Shown here one piece after another: positions 16,463 through 25,379 of a DNA stretch of 64,000 nucleotides. The stretch is from NCBI GenBank assembly GCA_964398215.1, contig CAYNNP010000004.1, forward strand, positions 1 to 64,000. Direction: 5' to 3'. The stretch's first letter is position 1. Each line of letters starts with the position of its first letter. The notes beneath the pieces are model-generated. The model saw nothing but the letters and a program-made list of their open reading frames with translations. It was not told where the DNA came from and searched no databases. The DNA is from CAYNNP01 sp964398215 (GTDB lineage: Bacteria; Planctomycetota; Planctomycetia; Pirellulales; Pirellulaceae). The position numbers and the translations under genes were made by a program.

Positions 16463-17677
16463 ATGAGAGCGAATGCTACCCATCGTAGCGGTTTTACCTT
16501 GGTAGAATTGCTGGTCGTCATTGCCATCATCGGCATTTTGGTCGGCCTTTTGCTTCCTGCTGTGCAGGCAGCCCGTGAAGCGGCTCGTCGTATGAGTTGC
16601 AGTAACAACTTCAAGCAAATCGGCTTGGCAGTTCACAATTACCACAGTACCTACAAACGTTTGCCAACAAACCAATCGGGTACCTGGACAGCTAACAATC
16701 GTGATTGTAACTCAAACCGAGTTCTTCACTCTTGGTTGGTTGGACTGACACCATTCGTTGAGCAACAAGCTCTGTGGGAAATGATTTCTAACCCAAGCAC
16801 GCAAACGACTGATGGAACTACTCCATGTGCTGACGGCGGAATCTGGCCAGCATTGGGTCCGGATGTTGATCGATTGAACTACGTTCCTTACGCGACAGAA
16901 GTTCCTACTTTCCGTTGCCCTAGCGATCCAGAGACCAGCCCAGCTGGTGGTGGACGTAACAACTACGCTGCTTGCATCGGTGATGCAATTGACCGTGTTG
17001 ATCATGGTGGATTGAACGAACGTCAGATTCCACAAACCACCCCAACGAATATCGGAACTGTTGCTCAAGGTTGGATGGTGACTCGTTCACGTTCTGCTAA
17101 CCGTGGATTCTTCTGGAACCGTCGACAACTGCGATTCCGCGATATCCAGGATGGTTTGTCCAACACAATCTGTGCTGGTGAAATGGCATCATGTGCTCGA
17201 ACTCGTCAGGTCAAAGGCACCATTGTTCGCAACCAAGGTTCAGAAGCCATGAAGAGCAATCCTAAGGGAACTGCAGATGCACTGAGAGACCCAGAGCGTC
17301 CACAGTTCTTCAGAACTGGCTTGACTTATTTTGAGGATGACTTTGCTCGTGGAACACGATGGGCCGATGGTCGTCCAACCACCGGTTGTGTCCAAACCAT
17401 TTTGCCTCCGAATAGCCCTAACCTGCTTGCATCCGGTTCTCTCAGCGATCCGATCATGAGTGTAGGTAGCTACCACCAAGGTGGTGCACACATTCTGATG
17501 GGTGATGGTGCGGTTATCTTCATGACCGACAGCGTAGAAGCTGGTGACGGTTTCGCTCGTGCAGTTGAGCGAAGCGGTGGTCCTCTTGGCCCAGGCTCTG
17601 CGAGTCCCTACGGACTTTGGGGTGCTCTTGGTACTCGTGGCATGAAAGAACAGGTTGAAGAGCAATTGAACCAGTAG
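16463..17677 (+). CDS. DUF1559 protein with prepilin-type N-terminus, copy 2
   Basis: A 404-residue protein identical to the product of 15016-16230: same prepilin leader (cleavage after G10, E15 at +5), same DUF1559 body and same H-x9-DG end. Its start is again set by GGAGA 5 bases upstream. It has its own leader and its own terminator, so it is a complete second transcription unit rather than an inactive relic. Two identical genes imply a very recent duplication, gene conversion, or selection for high dosage of an abundant surface protein. Confidence 0.93.
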   Translation: MRANATHRSGFTLVELLVVIAIIGILVGLLLPAVQAAREAARRMSCSNNFKQIGLAVHNYHSTYKRLPTNQSGTWTANNRDCNSNRVLHSWLVGLTPFVEQQALWEMISNPSTQTTDGTTPCADGGIWPALGPDVDRLNYVPYATEVPTFRCPSDPETSPAGGGRNNYAACIGDAIDRVDHGGLNERQIPQTTPTNIGTVAQGWMVTRSRSANRGFFWNRRQLRFRDIQDGLSNTICAGEMASCARTRQVKGTIVRNQGSEAMKSNPKGTADALRDPERPQFFRTGLTYFEDDFARGTRWADGRPTTGCVQTILPPNSPNLLASGSLSDPIMSVGSYHQGGAHILMGDGAVIFMTDSVEAGDGFARAVERSGGPLGPGSASPYGLWGALGTRGMKEQVEEQLNQ

Positions 17678-17699
17678 GTTCCATTATTTGACCAATTTG

Positions 17700-17733
17700 A
17701 ACCCGCTTGGAATATTCCAAGCGGGTTTTTTTT
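17700..17733 (+). terminator. Rho-independent terminator after DUF1559 copy 2
   Basis: Same 11-bp stem, AATATT loop and eight-T tail as the copy 1 terminator. Confidence 0.92.
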
Positions 17734-17851
17734 ATGCCTGGACAGGATCCCATTTGAACTGTTCGGCTTGTCAGTTCGTCTTTACGATGAGCACCCAGCC
17801 AAGTTTCCAAGCCGATGAAGCGGAGGATTCGCCACTTGGCTCACAAACAAC

Positions 17852-19009
17852 TTGCAGGAAACCCTGGTGGAATTGTCGAATTGGATCTGGTGGCTTCTGG
17901 GAGTCACGATTGTGCCACCAGCGCTGATCGCTGCCATTAGCCTTTATCCGGTTCGCAGGTTCGCTGGGAAGTTTGGGCTGGTTGATCGTCCTGGTGGTCA
18001 CAGCACCCACACCAATATCACCCCAATGGGCGGTGGAATTGGAATCTGGCTGGGCGTGATGCTCACGTTTTTGCTGGGCACGATTGCCGTGGCAGTTTGC
18101 CGGAATTCACCTGAATTGCAAGAACGACTCCCGGCTGGCATCTTGCCGTACATGGAAGGCATCTGGTCGCGCGCTGGAGAAGTATGGATGTTGCTGGGGG
18201 CGGCAACTGTGTTGTTTGTTTTAGGGATATGCGACGATCGACGCGGCGTCAAAGTTGTCGTGCGCTTGCTGGTTGAATTTGCGGTTGCAGCATTCGTTGT
18301 GTTCTTTCTTGATTTTCGGTTGACCGCCTTCATAGGCAATGAGTTGTTCACGGGTGTGTTGTCGGTGATTTGGATTGTTGCGGTCATCAACTCATTCAAT
18401 ATGCTGGACAACATGGACGCGTTAAGCGGTGGTGTTGCGGCGATCATTGCTGCGTCAATGGCTGTGGTGATGCTGCTGACACCAGATCCAGGGACATCGC
18501 GACCGCAGCTATTTGTGGCGGCGTTGTTGCTGATTGTGTTTGGTGCATTGTTGGGTTTTCTTTGGCACAATCGCCCTCCCGCAATGATCTTTATGGGTGA
18601 TGGCGGTAGCTATCTAGTTGGGTTCTTAATCGCCGTTGCAATGTTGCTGGCGACATACGCAGGTTCCGATGCAAACCTTGTGCGCCCGCATGCGGTTTTG
18701 GCGCCACTTTGTGCGATGGCTGTTCCGATGTACGACATGGCAACGGTTCTGTGGATTCGGATTCGAGAGCGACGCAGTCCGTTCAAAGGGGATAAGAGCC
18801 ATTTTTCACATCGCTTGACTGATATGGGGTTAAGTCGAGTCCGTGCTGTTTTGACGATCCACCTAGTTACAGGCACCTGCGGCTTGGCAGCAATTTTGTT
18901 GACATTGGTTTCCGTCGGCCAAGCTGTGATGGTGATTGGAATTGTGCTTTGCATGTTGTTGCTGGTCGTCATTTTGGAATCAACGGGATGGCGAAAAAAA
19001 GACCAATAG
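17852..19009 (+). CDS. WecA/MraY-type polyprenyl-phosphate sugar-1-phosphate transferase
   Basis: An integral membrane protein of up to 385 residues with about ten transmembrane helices. Family motifs in order are ICDDRRGVK near 124, NSFNMLDNMDALSGG near 178 (catalytic Asp region), FMGDGGSYLVG near 248 and SHFSHRLTDMGLS near 317. This matches the group that includes WecA and TagO, which transfer a HexNAc-1-phosphate from a UDP sugar to undecaprenyl phosphate to start a cell-surface glycan. No ATG opens the frame. TTG 17852 is the earliest start; GTG 17867 has a better ribosome site (AGGA 7 bases upstream) and may be the true one. The end overlaps the O-antigen-ligase-like gene. Confidence 0.85.
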   Translation: MQETLVELSNWIWWLLGVTIVPPALIAAISLYPVRRFAGKFGLVDRPGGHSTHTNITPMGGGIGIWLGVMLTFLLGTIAVAVCRNSPELQERLPAGILPYMEGIWSRAGEVWMLLGAATVLFVLGICDDRRGVKVVVRLLVEFAVAAFVVFFLDFRLTAFIGNELFTGVLSVIWIVAVINSFNMLDNMDALSGGVAAIIAASMAVVMLLTPDPGTSRPQLFVAALLLIVFGALLGFLWHNRPPAMIFMGDGGSYLVGFLIAVAMLLATYAGSDANLVRPHAVLAPLCAMAVPMYDMATVLWIRIRERRSPFKGDKSHFSHRLTDMGLSRVRAVLTIHLVTGTCGLAAILLTLVSVGQAVMVIGIVLCMLLLVVILESTGWRKKDQ

Positions 19010-21363
19010 CGCGCGGGGCGACAACGACCTCTGGTGATGTGGGTGACAACGAGACACGCGGCAAGTCCGGCGGTTTTTTTGGCTCAGGCAACGCTAGTCC
19101 CTTTCATCCGATTTCGATCGCATCGATGCTGGTCGGAGTGTTGTTTGTCAGTGCTGTGTACTTTCCTGGTGACAGCAACGAGATTGAATTGGGAAAGGGT
19201 CTGTATTTCGCGGGGTGTTGTATCCTGATGTGGATGCTTGTTACGACTCATAGATGGCTTGTAGTCGCGGCGCCGTTTTCAATTCCTGGAGCTGCACAAT
19301 CCAGGCAACGGCTTTCCTTCATGATCAATTTGGCATTGGTTGCCCTTGCCGCGTGGATGGTAATTGCAGCATTCATGTCATCACCGCCAGGCAATCTGCG
19401 AAGAGCTACGAACGAAGCCTGGTTCTGGGTTGGCGGATCGATGCTGTTGATTGCCGCCAGAAGTTTGCTTGGGCGAATCGGTGTGGCCCGTGCGGCGATT
19501 GTAATGGTGATCACTTGTTGCACTTATCTGTCGGTACACTCGTTGCACCAACATTTTGTCAGCATGCCAGAGTTGCAATCGCAATACCGCGAGAATCCTG
19601 AGCAGGTATTGAATGCGATTGGCAGCGATGCGGCGCCTGGCTCCGTTGAACGGATGCTTTTCGAGAGTCGACTTTATGATAATGGTTCGCCAGCGACGTT
19701 CGCATTGGCGAATTCGTTGGCTGGCATGCTGTTGATTGGCATTTCGGCTCTTGTCGGGACGCTATGCCTGAGATTCTTGGAATTAGCCAACAGCAAGTGG
19801 CGACTTGTAGTCATGTTCGGCGTGCTGTTGTTGCTGGTCATCGCGCTCGTGTTTCTACGTAGCCGAAGTGCCTTGCTGGCGATGGTTTGTGCAATTGTCT
19901 CCGCTATCTCATTACGCTTGATTCTACGATCTGACCAAAAAAGCGAAACGCGTGGGAATCTGCGACTGTTGCTGCTATCAGTCTCAGGGGTCATTGGGTT
20001 GGGGCTGGTTGTATCGCTAAGCTTGGCGGCATTTGGCAAGGCCGAATGGTTTGATCAAGCGCCGCAGTCAATCGCTTTTCGCATGCAGTACTGGCGCACA
20101 ACGTTTGCGATGAGCGCTGACCGACCTTTGTTTTCAGCCGGCCCAGGAAACTTTCAATCAATCTATGAACAATATCGCGAGGACAGTGCGATAGAGGATC
20201 CTGCGGAGCCACACAACTTTCTATTCGAGACACTTGGCGCAGGTGGTTTTATAGCTGTTGGGCTGCTTGTGGTATTGATGTATCTATTGTGGCGATACAG
20301 TCGAATGCCAAACGAATCGTCGAACATGGAACAGATTGACGAATCTGATTCGGCAGTCGAATCGGGTTTTGTTTTCTGGGGCGCTGTGGGTGGTTTGTTG
20401 GCTATCTGGCTATTGCAATTTGCTACTGGGCAAAATATTGATCTTGAAGCAACTGTGTTGGCGATCCCGATCGCGTTTGTTGTGCCGCTGCTGATTTGGC
20501 CAATCTTTCGCTCGTTAGAAATGCGAGAGTTAAAATTTGTGGCAGGTATCGCAATCATGTCGGTCCTGATCCACTTGCTTGCGTCTGGAGGATTCACGAT
20601 TCCGGGAGTCGCTTTCAGCCTGTGGATCTGTGTGGCACTGGTGTCAGCAATCGAGTGGCCAGCGCAGGAGAATCGGGAGGCAAAAATATCATCCAGCCCG
20701 CCATCGATTATGATGATCATTTCACTGGGCCTGCTGTTGTTGGCGCTGCTGAAATGGGTTTCAATCGATCCTGTGCAAAACGCTGAAATTGCGTTGGCGA
20801 GAGCCGAGTACTATGCCGAGCCGGGTCGACAGCAGTTTGGCCGAGCTCAAACAGAAGCCGCAATCGCGGTCGCCTCCGACACATGGTCACCAGTTGCGAG
20901 TCTGTGGCAGTCCGGGCTGATACTTGGAGAGTTGGTCGCTGCGGAGGATTCTGCATCGGCACGCGAACGCCTGCAGAAAAGCTGGGAGCGAGCAGCTAAG
21001 CTTGCCGGACAAGATCCTCCGTTAATGAAGGAAGTTGCCGACCAGCAACTGCTGCTGTTTCAAAGATTCGGGAAACAAGACGATTTGGAGGCAGCAAAAA
21101 ACAGCCTTTCACGCGTACTTCAGTGGAGTCCGACCGATATAAAATCCATCGCTCAAGCCGCGGAAGTCCATCGTCAGCTGGGCGACGAAAAGACGGCCAC
21201 AGCAATGGCAGATCGAGCGAGAGAGTTGTCGCAGATCGACGATAACCTTGAGAGATCGCTCGAAAAACAGCTGATTTTGGTCGCCCGATTCTTGGGGAAT
21301 CAGTCACGACTACCAAGCCGTGTTACAGCTAGCGAGTTGCTTGCGAACCTTTTTTCGTCGTGA
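18988..21363 (+). CDS. O-antigen ligase/polymerase-like membrane protein with C-terminal helical repeats
   Basis: A 791-residue protein starting best at ATG 18988 (MAKKRPIARG), which overlaps the upstream transferase by 22 bp. A polar N-terminal tail is followed by about twelve transmembrane helices. LRSRSALLA near 290 and the periplasmic AGPGNFQSIYEQY segment with PHNFLFETLGAGG (about 380-420) are the usual landmarks of the Wzy_C/O-antigen ligase family (PF04932). Residues about 600-790 are soluble, Ala/Leu-rich and look like tetratricopeptide repeats. Such proteins ligate or polymerise undecaprenyl-linked glycans, or transfer them to proteins. Coupling to a WecA-like enzyme supports a two-gene surface-glycan module; other glycosyltransferases are missing here. 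Confidence 0.82.
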   Translation: MAKKRPIARGATTTSGDVGDNETRGKSGGFFGSGNASPFHPISIASMLVGVLFVSAVYFPGDSNEIELGKGLYFAGCCILMWMLVTTHRWLVVAAPFSIPGAAQSRQRLSFMINLALVALAAWMVIAAFMSSPPGNLRRATNEAWFWVGGSMLLIAARSLLGRIGVARAAIVMVITCCTYLSVHSLHQHFVSMPELQSQYRENPEQVLNAIGSDAAPGSVERMLFESRLYDNGSPATFALANSLAGMLLIGISALVGTLCLRFLELANSKWRLVVMFGVLLLLVIALVFLRSRSALLAMVCAIVSAISLRLILRSDQKSETRGNLRLLLLSVSGVIGLGLVVSLSLAAFGKAEWFDQAPQSIAFRMQYWRTTFAMSADRPLFSAGPGNFQSIYEQYREDSAIEDPAEPHNFLFETLGAGGFIAVGLLVVLMYLLWRYSRMPNESSNMEQIDESDSAVESGFVFWGAVGGLLAIWLLQFATGQNIDLEATVLAIPIAFVVPLLIWPIFRSLEMRELKFVAGIAIMSVLIHLLASGGFTIPGVAFSLWICVALVSAIEWPAQENREAKISSSPPSIMMIISLGLLLLALLKWVSIDPVQNAEIALARAEYYAEPGRQQFGRAQTEAAIAVASDTWSPVASLWQSGLILGELVAAEDSASARERLQKSWERAAKLAGQDPPLMKEVADQQLLLFQRFGKQDDLEAAKNSLSRVLQWSPTDIKSIAQAAEVHRQLGDEKTATAMADRARELSQIDDNLERSLEKQLILVARFLGNQSRLPSRVTASELLANLFSS

Positions 21364-21487
21364 TTCGTAACCAATCGCAGGTCCTGGGCTTAAAAAACCA
21401 ATTCGATGGGATTGGAAATAGACCGCGAAATCGACAAAATATGCGGAGTGGGTTTTCCCAGCAGTTTTACAAATCGGAAATAGATAC

Positions 21488-22780
21488 GTGAAAAACTTTT
21501 TATTCCTACTGACAATTTCTGCTCTCGCAGGTTTCGGGGTCGCTTGGGGAATCAACTACACGAGCTACGACAGGTTCGAGGGTGCTCTTGGGCCGATGAA
21601 GTTAGATCGCGTCGTTAACGCGAAAAATGTGATCCAAGAGCTGGAAAAGACCTACGAATCTAGTGAGGGCTTTCCCAAGGCCGAAATGGTAGGGGAATCG
21701 CGGCACGATTTTGGAGCGATGTCGCCAGGTGATAACGGTGAACATGTATTCGTGATCAAGAATACTGGTGATCAGCCTTTGACATTGGAGCTGGGGGCAA
21801 CCACGTGTAAGTGCACGTTGGGAGAATTGAGCCAAGGGAGTCTGAAACCTGGCGAGCAAACGGATATCAAGTTGTCGTGGACGGTAAAAACGACGGAAGA
21901 CTTCTTTGAGCAGAATGCTGAGATCCGAACCAATGACCCGGCTGCTCCTGCACTGCGGCTAGTCGTCGCTGGCAAAGTGGTCAAAGACATCGCGATGGAA
22001 CCAACGGATTGGTCTTTTGGTGCGGCTGTCTCCGGAGAAGAATTCGTAACAGAAGGCAAGATCTACTCTTTCATGGATTCATCGATTGAGCCTTTGGAAG
22101 ATGCCCTGAGTTTTGCCAACAAGAGATTGAGCGAGTTGACAACGTTTGAGTTTGAAGAGCTTGATCCGGCGAAAGAGTTCGGTGGCATCAAAGATTCATC
22201 CAAAGCGTTCAAAGATGCAACGCAAGTATTCAAGGTTACGGCTACTACCAAGCCGGGAATGCGACAAGGTGCTGTTTCAACGCAACTGTACTTCAGATTC
22301 AAAATCCTTGGCGCTGACGGCAAGGTTTTTGAAGACGCCGAAGGTGGCAACGAATTCCTGACTCAAGTGGATGTTTCAGGTCGGGTCATGGGTAGCCTGA
22401 GCCTGATGCCAAGCCAACGAGTTACAAACGTAAGTGGGTCATACCTGTACAATTTTGGGGCGATTAAGAAGGGTGACTCTTTGAAAGCAACAACCCTGAT
22501 GGCTCACCATGGATCCCAGTTCAAGAATAGTAATTTGTCGGTTGTTGACATCACACCGAAAGAGGGACTGAAAGTCTCGATCAGAGAAAAGCTGACGCGA
22601 AAGAGATCAAAGGTTTATGAACTGGAGATTGAAATTGTGCCGCAAGACGAGCCGATGTCTTACTTAGGGCAGAACGGAGAGGACTTTGGACGGTTTTGGA
22701 TCGAATCAGACAATCCTAAAGTCGCTCGGATGCAGGTAGGCATCAAATTTGCTGTCGATGCGAAAAAGAAAAGCGATTAA
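21488..22780 (+). CDS. DUF1573 domain protein, membrane-anchored or exported
   Basis: A 430-residue protein starting at GTG 21488, with an N-terminal hydrophobic helix (about 4-20). Residues about 72-160 carry the DUF1573 pattern: HDFGAM, then VFVIKNTGDQPLTL, a TTCKCTLGEL cysteine pair, and LKPGEQTDIKLSW. DUF1573 is an immunoglobulin-like (ASPM/SPD-2/Hydin-related) domain and is common beside redox lipoproteins in planctomycetes. The remaining 270 residues seem to form two more beta-rich domains, with a second DFGRFW-like echo near the end. It lies just upstream of the UshA-like cytochrome lipoprotein, with only 98 bp to that gene's likely start, so the two probably act together outside the cytoplasm. 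Confidence 0.85.
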   Translation: MKNFLFLLTISALAGFGVAWGINYTSYDRFEGALGPMKLDRVVNAKNVIQELEKTYESSEGFPKAEMVGESRHDFGAMSPGDNGEHVFVIKNTGDQPLTLELGATTCKCTLGELSQGSLKPGEQTDIKLSWTVKTTEDFFEQNAEIRTNDPAAPALRLVVAGKVVKDIAMEPTDWSFGAAVSGEEFVTEGKIYSFMDSSIEPLEDALSFANKRLSELTTFEFEELDPAKEFGGIKDSSKAFKDATQVFKVTATTKPGMRQGAVSTQLYFRFKILGADGKVFEDAEGGNEFLTQVDVSGRVMGSLSLMPSQRVTNVSGSYLYNFGAIKKGDSLKATTLMAHHGSQFKNSNLSVVDITPKEGLKVSIREKLTRKRSKVYELEIEIVPQDEPMSYLGQNGEDFGRFWIESDNPKVARMQVGIKFAVDAKKKSD

Positions 22781-22878
22781 ACTTGATGAATCGATACTTT
22801 ACCGAACGTTGTATTCTTGTCCGCATAGCGCGTTCGGTTTCGACATCTGTGATTGGTTGGAATCAAAGGAGTGAGAAG

Positions 22879-24474
22879 GTGATTCAGTTGTTGTCGCGTG
22901 GGGTGCTAAGCTGCCTCTTGTTTGCATGTCTCTGCGTTTTGCCTGGCTGCTATTTTCAAAATGCTGTTGGACAGGTAGAGATTGTCCCGACGCCAGAGCC
23001 TGACAAGAAAGCAACTCCTGAGGTCATCCCAACTCCCGATGGAATTGCCGAACGGATTGCTAAGAATACACCTGACAAAAAACCGGTTGACTACGATAGC
23101 TGGCCCAAACCGGATGTTGCGTTATTCATCACTGGTCAGCAAAACGGTTACATTGAACCGTGCGGTTGTACAGGGCTCGATAAACAGAAGGGCGGTGTTG
23201 CGCGACGTATGACGATGATGAAGGAGCTGCAGCAAAAGGGCTGGGACCTTCTGCCAATCGATTCGGGCAACCAAATTCGTCGCAGTGTACCGCAGGCATC
23301 GATCAAATTAAGTTGGTCCTCCGAAGCACTGAAGCAAATGAAATACGAAGCTGTTGGCTTCGGTCCTGACGACATGCGGCTTCGCGAGTTGGATTTGCTG
23401 CAAGTTGCGATGGCGGATTCGCCAGAGTCGGCAACCTTCGTTTCGGGCAACGTTGTGCTGATTGACCCAGATGCGATGCCGAGCTTCAAAGTCGTCACTC
23501 GGGGAAAGTTCAAGATTGGGATCACAACGATCTTGGACCCTGCCGCTATCAAAAACCAACTCAGTGAAGACGTCACTATCAGCGCTCCGGTTGAAGCTGC
23601 TCAGAAGTCTTTGGACAAAATGAACGCAGCCGGCGCCAACTATCGTGTGCTTGCTTTCTTTGGGGTCGATGAATCCAACGAAGAGGACGCAGTCGAACTG
23701 ATCAAGAAAGTGAAAGGATACGACTTGGTTGTTGTATCTGGCAGTCATGGTGAACCGACGTACCAGCCAGCCAGAATTGAAGGCACCAAGACCGACATGA
23801 TTTTGACTGGTTACAAAGGCATGTATGTTGGGTTGGTTGGCTTGTACGATGGCAGGCCGATGCGATACGCGCGAGTCGCTCTCACTGACAAGTTTTCGGA
23901 TGCCAAAGAGATGCGGCAGCTAATGGGCGAATACCAAGAGCAACTCAAGCAACTTGGGCTGGATGGACTGGGGCTCGAACCGATTCCTCATAGTAGCGGA
24001 CAAGAATTTGTTGGCTCGAAATCCTGCAAGAAATGCCATGAACTGGCTTACGACATCTGGGAGTCTTCCGACCACTTTTTGGCGACAAAACACATTGTGG
24101 AACCCACCCAAGATCGTGGAGACGTGGCGCGGCACTTTGATCCTGAATGCTTGAGTTGTCATGTGACTGGCTGGATCCCCCAGAACTACCATCCGTATGA
24201 ATCGGGTTTTCTGGCCCTGGAAAGCGGTGCGCATTTGACAGGCAATGGCTGTGAGAATTGCCATGGCCCTGGTAAGAAGCACGTTGAAGTGGAAACTCAA
24301 GGATCTGGAGCTTCTGATGCCGAAAAAGCGAAGTGGCGAAAGGAAATGGATTTGCCGATTGACAAAGCACGAGACCACTGCATGAAATGTCACGACTTGG
24401 ATAACAGTCCGGAGTTTGGCGAACCAGGTGCATTCGAGGACATTTACTGGCCCGAGATCGAACACAACGAGTGA
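22879..24474 (+). CDS. UshA-like domain fused to four-CxxCH cytochrome c, lipoprotein
   Basis: A 531-residue protein if started at GTG 22879, which has AGGAG 7 bases upstream; an ATG at 22786 is in frame but lacks such a site. From GTG the N-terminus is a lipoprotein signal (LSCLLFACLCVLPGC). Residues about 80-355 resemble the metallophosphatase/UshA-like family whose members have an EPCGC motif (C95, C97) followed by GGVARR; I recall selenocysteine variants of this family. The C-terminal domain has four CxxCH motifs at C383, C424, C458 and C501, typical of cytochrome c554-like domains. Fusion implies a redox-linked role for the EPCGC cysteines. It follows the DUF1573 gene on the same strand. 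Confidence 0.82.
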   Translation: MIQLLSRGVLSCLLFACLCVLPGCYFQNAVGQVEIVPTPEPDKKATPEVIPTPDGIAERIAKNTPDKKPVDYDSWPKPDVALFITGQQNGYIEPCGCTGLDKQKGGVARRMTMMKELQQKGWDLLPIDSGNQIRRSVPQASIKLSWSSEALKQMKYEAVGFGPDDMRLRELDLLQVAMADSPESATFVSGNVVLIDPDAMPSFKVVTRGKFKIGITTILDPAAIKNQLSEDVTISAPVEAAQKSLDKMNAAGANYRVLAFFGVDESNEEDAVELIKKVKGYDLVVVSGSHGEPTYQPARIEGTKTDMILTGYKGMYVGLVGLYDGRPMRYARVALTDKFSDAKEMRQLMGEYQEQLKQLGLDGLGLEPIPHSSGQEFVGSKSCKKCHELAYDIWESSDHFLATKHIVEPTQDRGDVARHFDPECLSCHVTGWIPQNYHPYESGFLALESGAHLTGNGCENCHGPGKKHVEVETQGSGASDAEKAKWRKEMDLPIDKARDHCMKCHDLDNSPEFGEPGAFEDIYWPEIEHNE

Positions 24475-24507
24475 GTCGTACGCTGAAGTCTATCAGCCAG
24501 CGATCTC

Positions 24508-24861
24508 TTAAAAGCTGGCCGGCAACGACGGCAATGCGGTTGCCGTTTCATCGGGATTGGCGGTCACAACCCAGCCTGTGCCGCTTTGAACATAGCTAAT
24601 TCGATATAGAATCGAGTCGTGTGAGTATGAGTACTCGATTGGCGCTGGCGGATCCCCGTCATTCATTGCTTTGATCGCAAGGCCCAAAACCGTGATCGGT
24701 CCGGTGGCATGCTGCTCGCTCTCAATCCGTTTAGCTTCGATTCGTAGTGCCGTACTTAGGTGGCGTTGGTATACCGCCGCAAGTGCAGAAGTCGTCAGGA
24801 TCACAATCATGACGATCAAAAGAGCGTAGCCGCTACGAGCTTTCCTTTTGCGATTGTTCAT
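24508..24861 (-). CDS. GspK-like minor pseudopilin (locus A)
   Basis: A 117-residue protein. After a basic leader, G11 precedes YALLIVMIVILTTSALAA, a prepilin helix that lacks the Glu at +5; absence of that residue is characteristic of GspK, the tip pseudopilin. At 117 residues it is much shorter than classical GspK (about 300) and has no inserted Ca-binding domain. It is the last gene of locus A, and its start overlaps the preceding stop by 4 bp. Confidence 0.7.
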   Translation of the reverse strand: MNNRKRKARSGYALLIVMIVILTTSALAAVYQRHLSTALRIEAKRIESEQHATGPITVLGLAIKAMNDGDPPAPIEYSYSHDSILYRISYVQSGTGWVVTANPDETATALPSLPASF

Positions 24862-25379
24862 GGCAGGTCCGATGTTTGAAACGTGTAGGTTTCAGTCACG
24901 CCACCAAACTCAAAATCGAGATTGATCGAGAGCGTGATTCCATCGGTCAAGAATTGAACGGAATCCACATGCCTCGCAACCGTATAAACGTTCCCCGAAA
25001 GAAAGTCATTGCGGGTCAATGTGGAACCATCAAGGACGTACTGGATCACTCGGTCAGGTGCGATCCAATCCGCCAAACTGTTTTCGTCACCATCGAAACA
25101 AAGTCTGAGTTCCGTTTGTGAAGGAATCAATTTGCCTACCAGTTGACCATGCTTTGGGTCACCGTCAGGCATGTCGTGACTTGAACCTGAAAGATCGCGT
25201 CGCAACGATTCAATAGCCAAGCGAGCCTCACTTGCGATTTGTGCTTGCGCGATATTCTGCGACATGCCTCGCGACAAATCAAACGCAACACTTGCTGCCA
25301 TCGCTGAAACAACGCCAGCTAGCATCGTCGCTATAGTAACTTCCAAGAGGCTAATGCCGCGTCGGTGCTTGGTGATCAC
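24858..25379 (-). CDS. GspJ-like minor pseudopilin (locus A)
   Basis: A 173-residue protein when started at GTG 25379, which has AGGAG 7 bases upstream and overlaps the stop of the upstream gene by 4 bp (GTGA). Longer in-frame starts are unlikely because they would lie inside the upstream gene. The prepilin signal is KHRRG then ISLLE: cleavage after G8 with E13 at +5, followed by a hydrophobic helix to about residue 32. The C-terminal part is a small beta-rich domain. Size and position between the GspI-like and GspK-like genes fit GspJ. Confidence 0.75.
   Translation of the reverse strand: MITKHRRGISLLEVTIATMLAGVVSAMAASVAFDLSRGMSQNIAQAQIASEARLAIESLRRDLSGSSHDMPDGDPKHGQLVGKLIPSQTELRLCFDGDENSLADWIAPDRVIQYVLDGSTLTRNDFLSGNVYTVARHVDSVQFLTDGITLSINLDFEFGGVTETYTFQTSDLP

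Larger units (their letters stand above)
16448..17739 (+). repeat. Direct repeat copy 2 (1292 bp)
   Basis: Second copy of the DUF1559 gene with its terminator, offset 1447 bp from copy 1 and apparently identical over its full length. Confidence 0.92.

Noticed and set aside
15265..17665. Antisense open frames of 118 and 141 codons present in both DUF1559 copies
   Set aside because: They are shadows of the DUF1559 coding frame and lack start signals; their identity only reflects the duplication.
15001..17739. Interpreting the direct repeats as IS element or transposon ends
   Set aside because: No transposase, terminal inverted repeats or target-site duplication is seen; the repeat unit is exactly one gene with its terminator.
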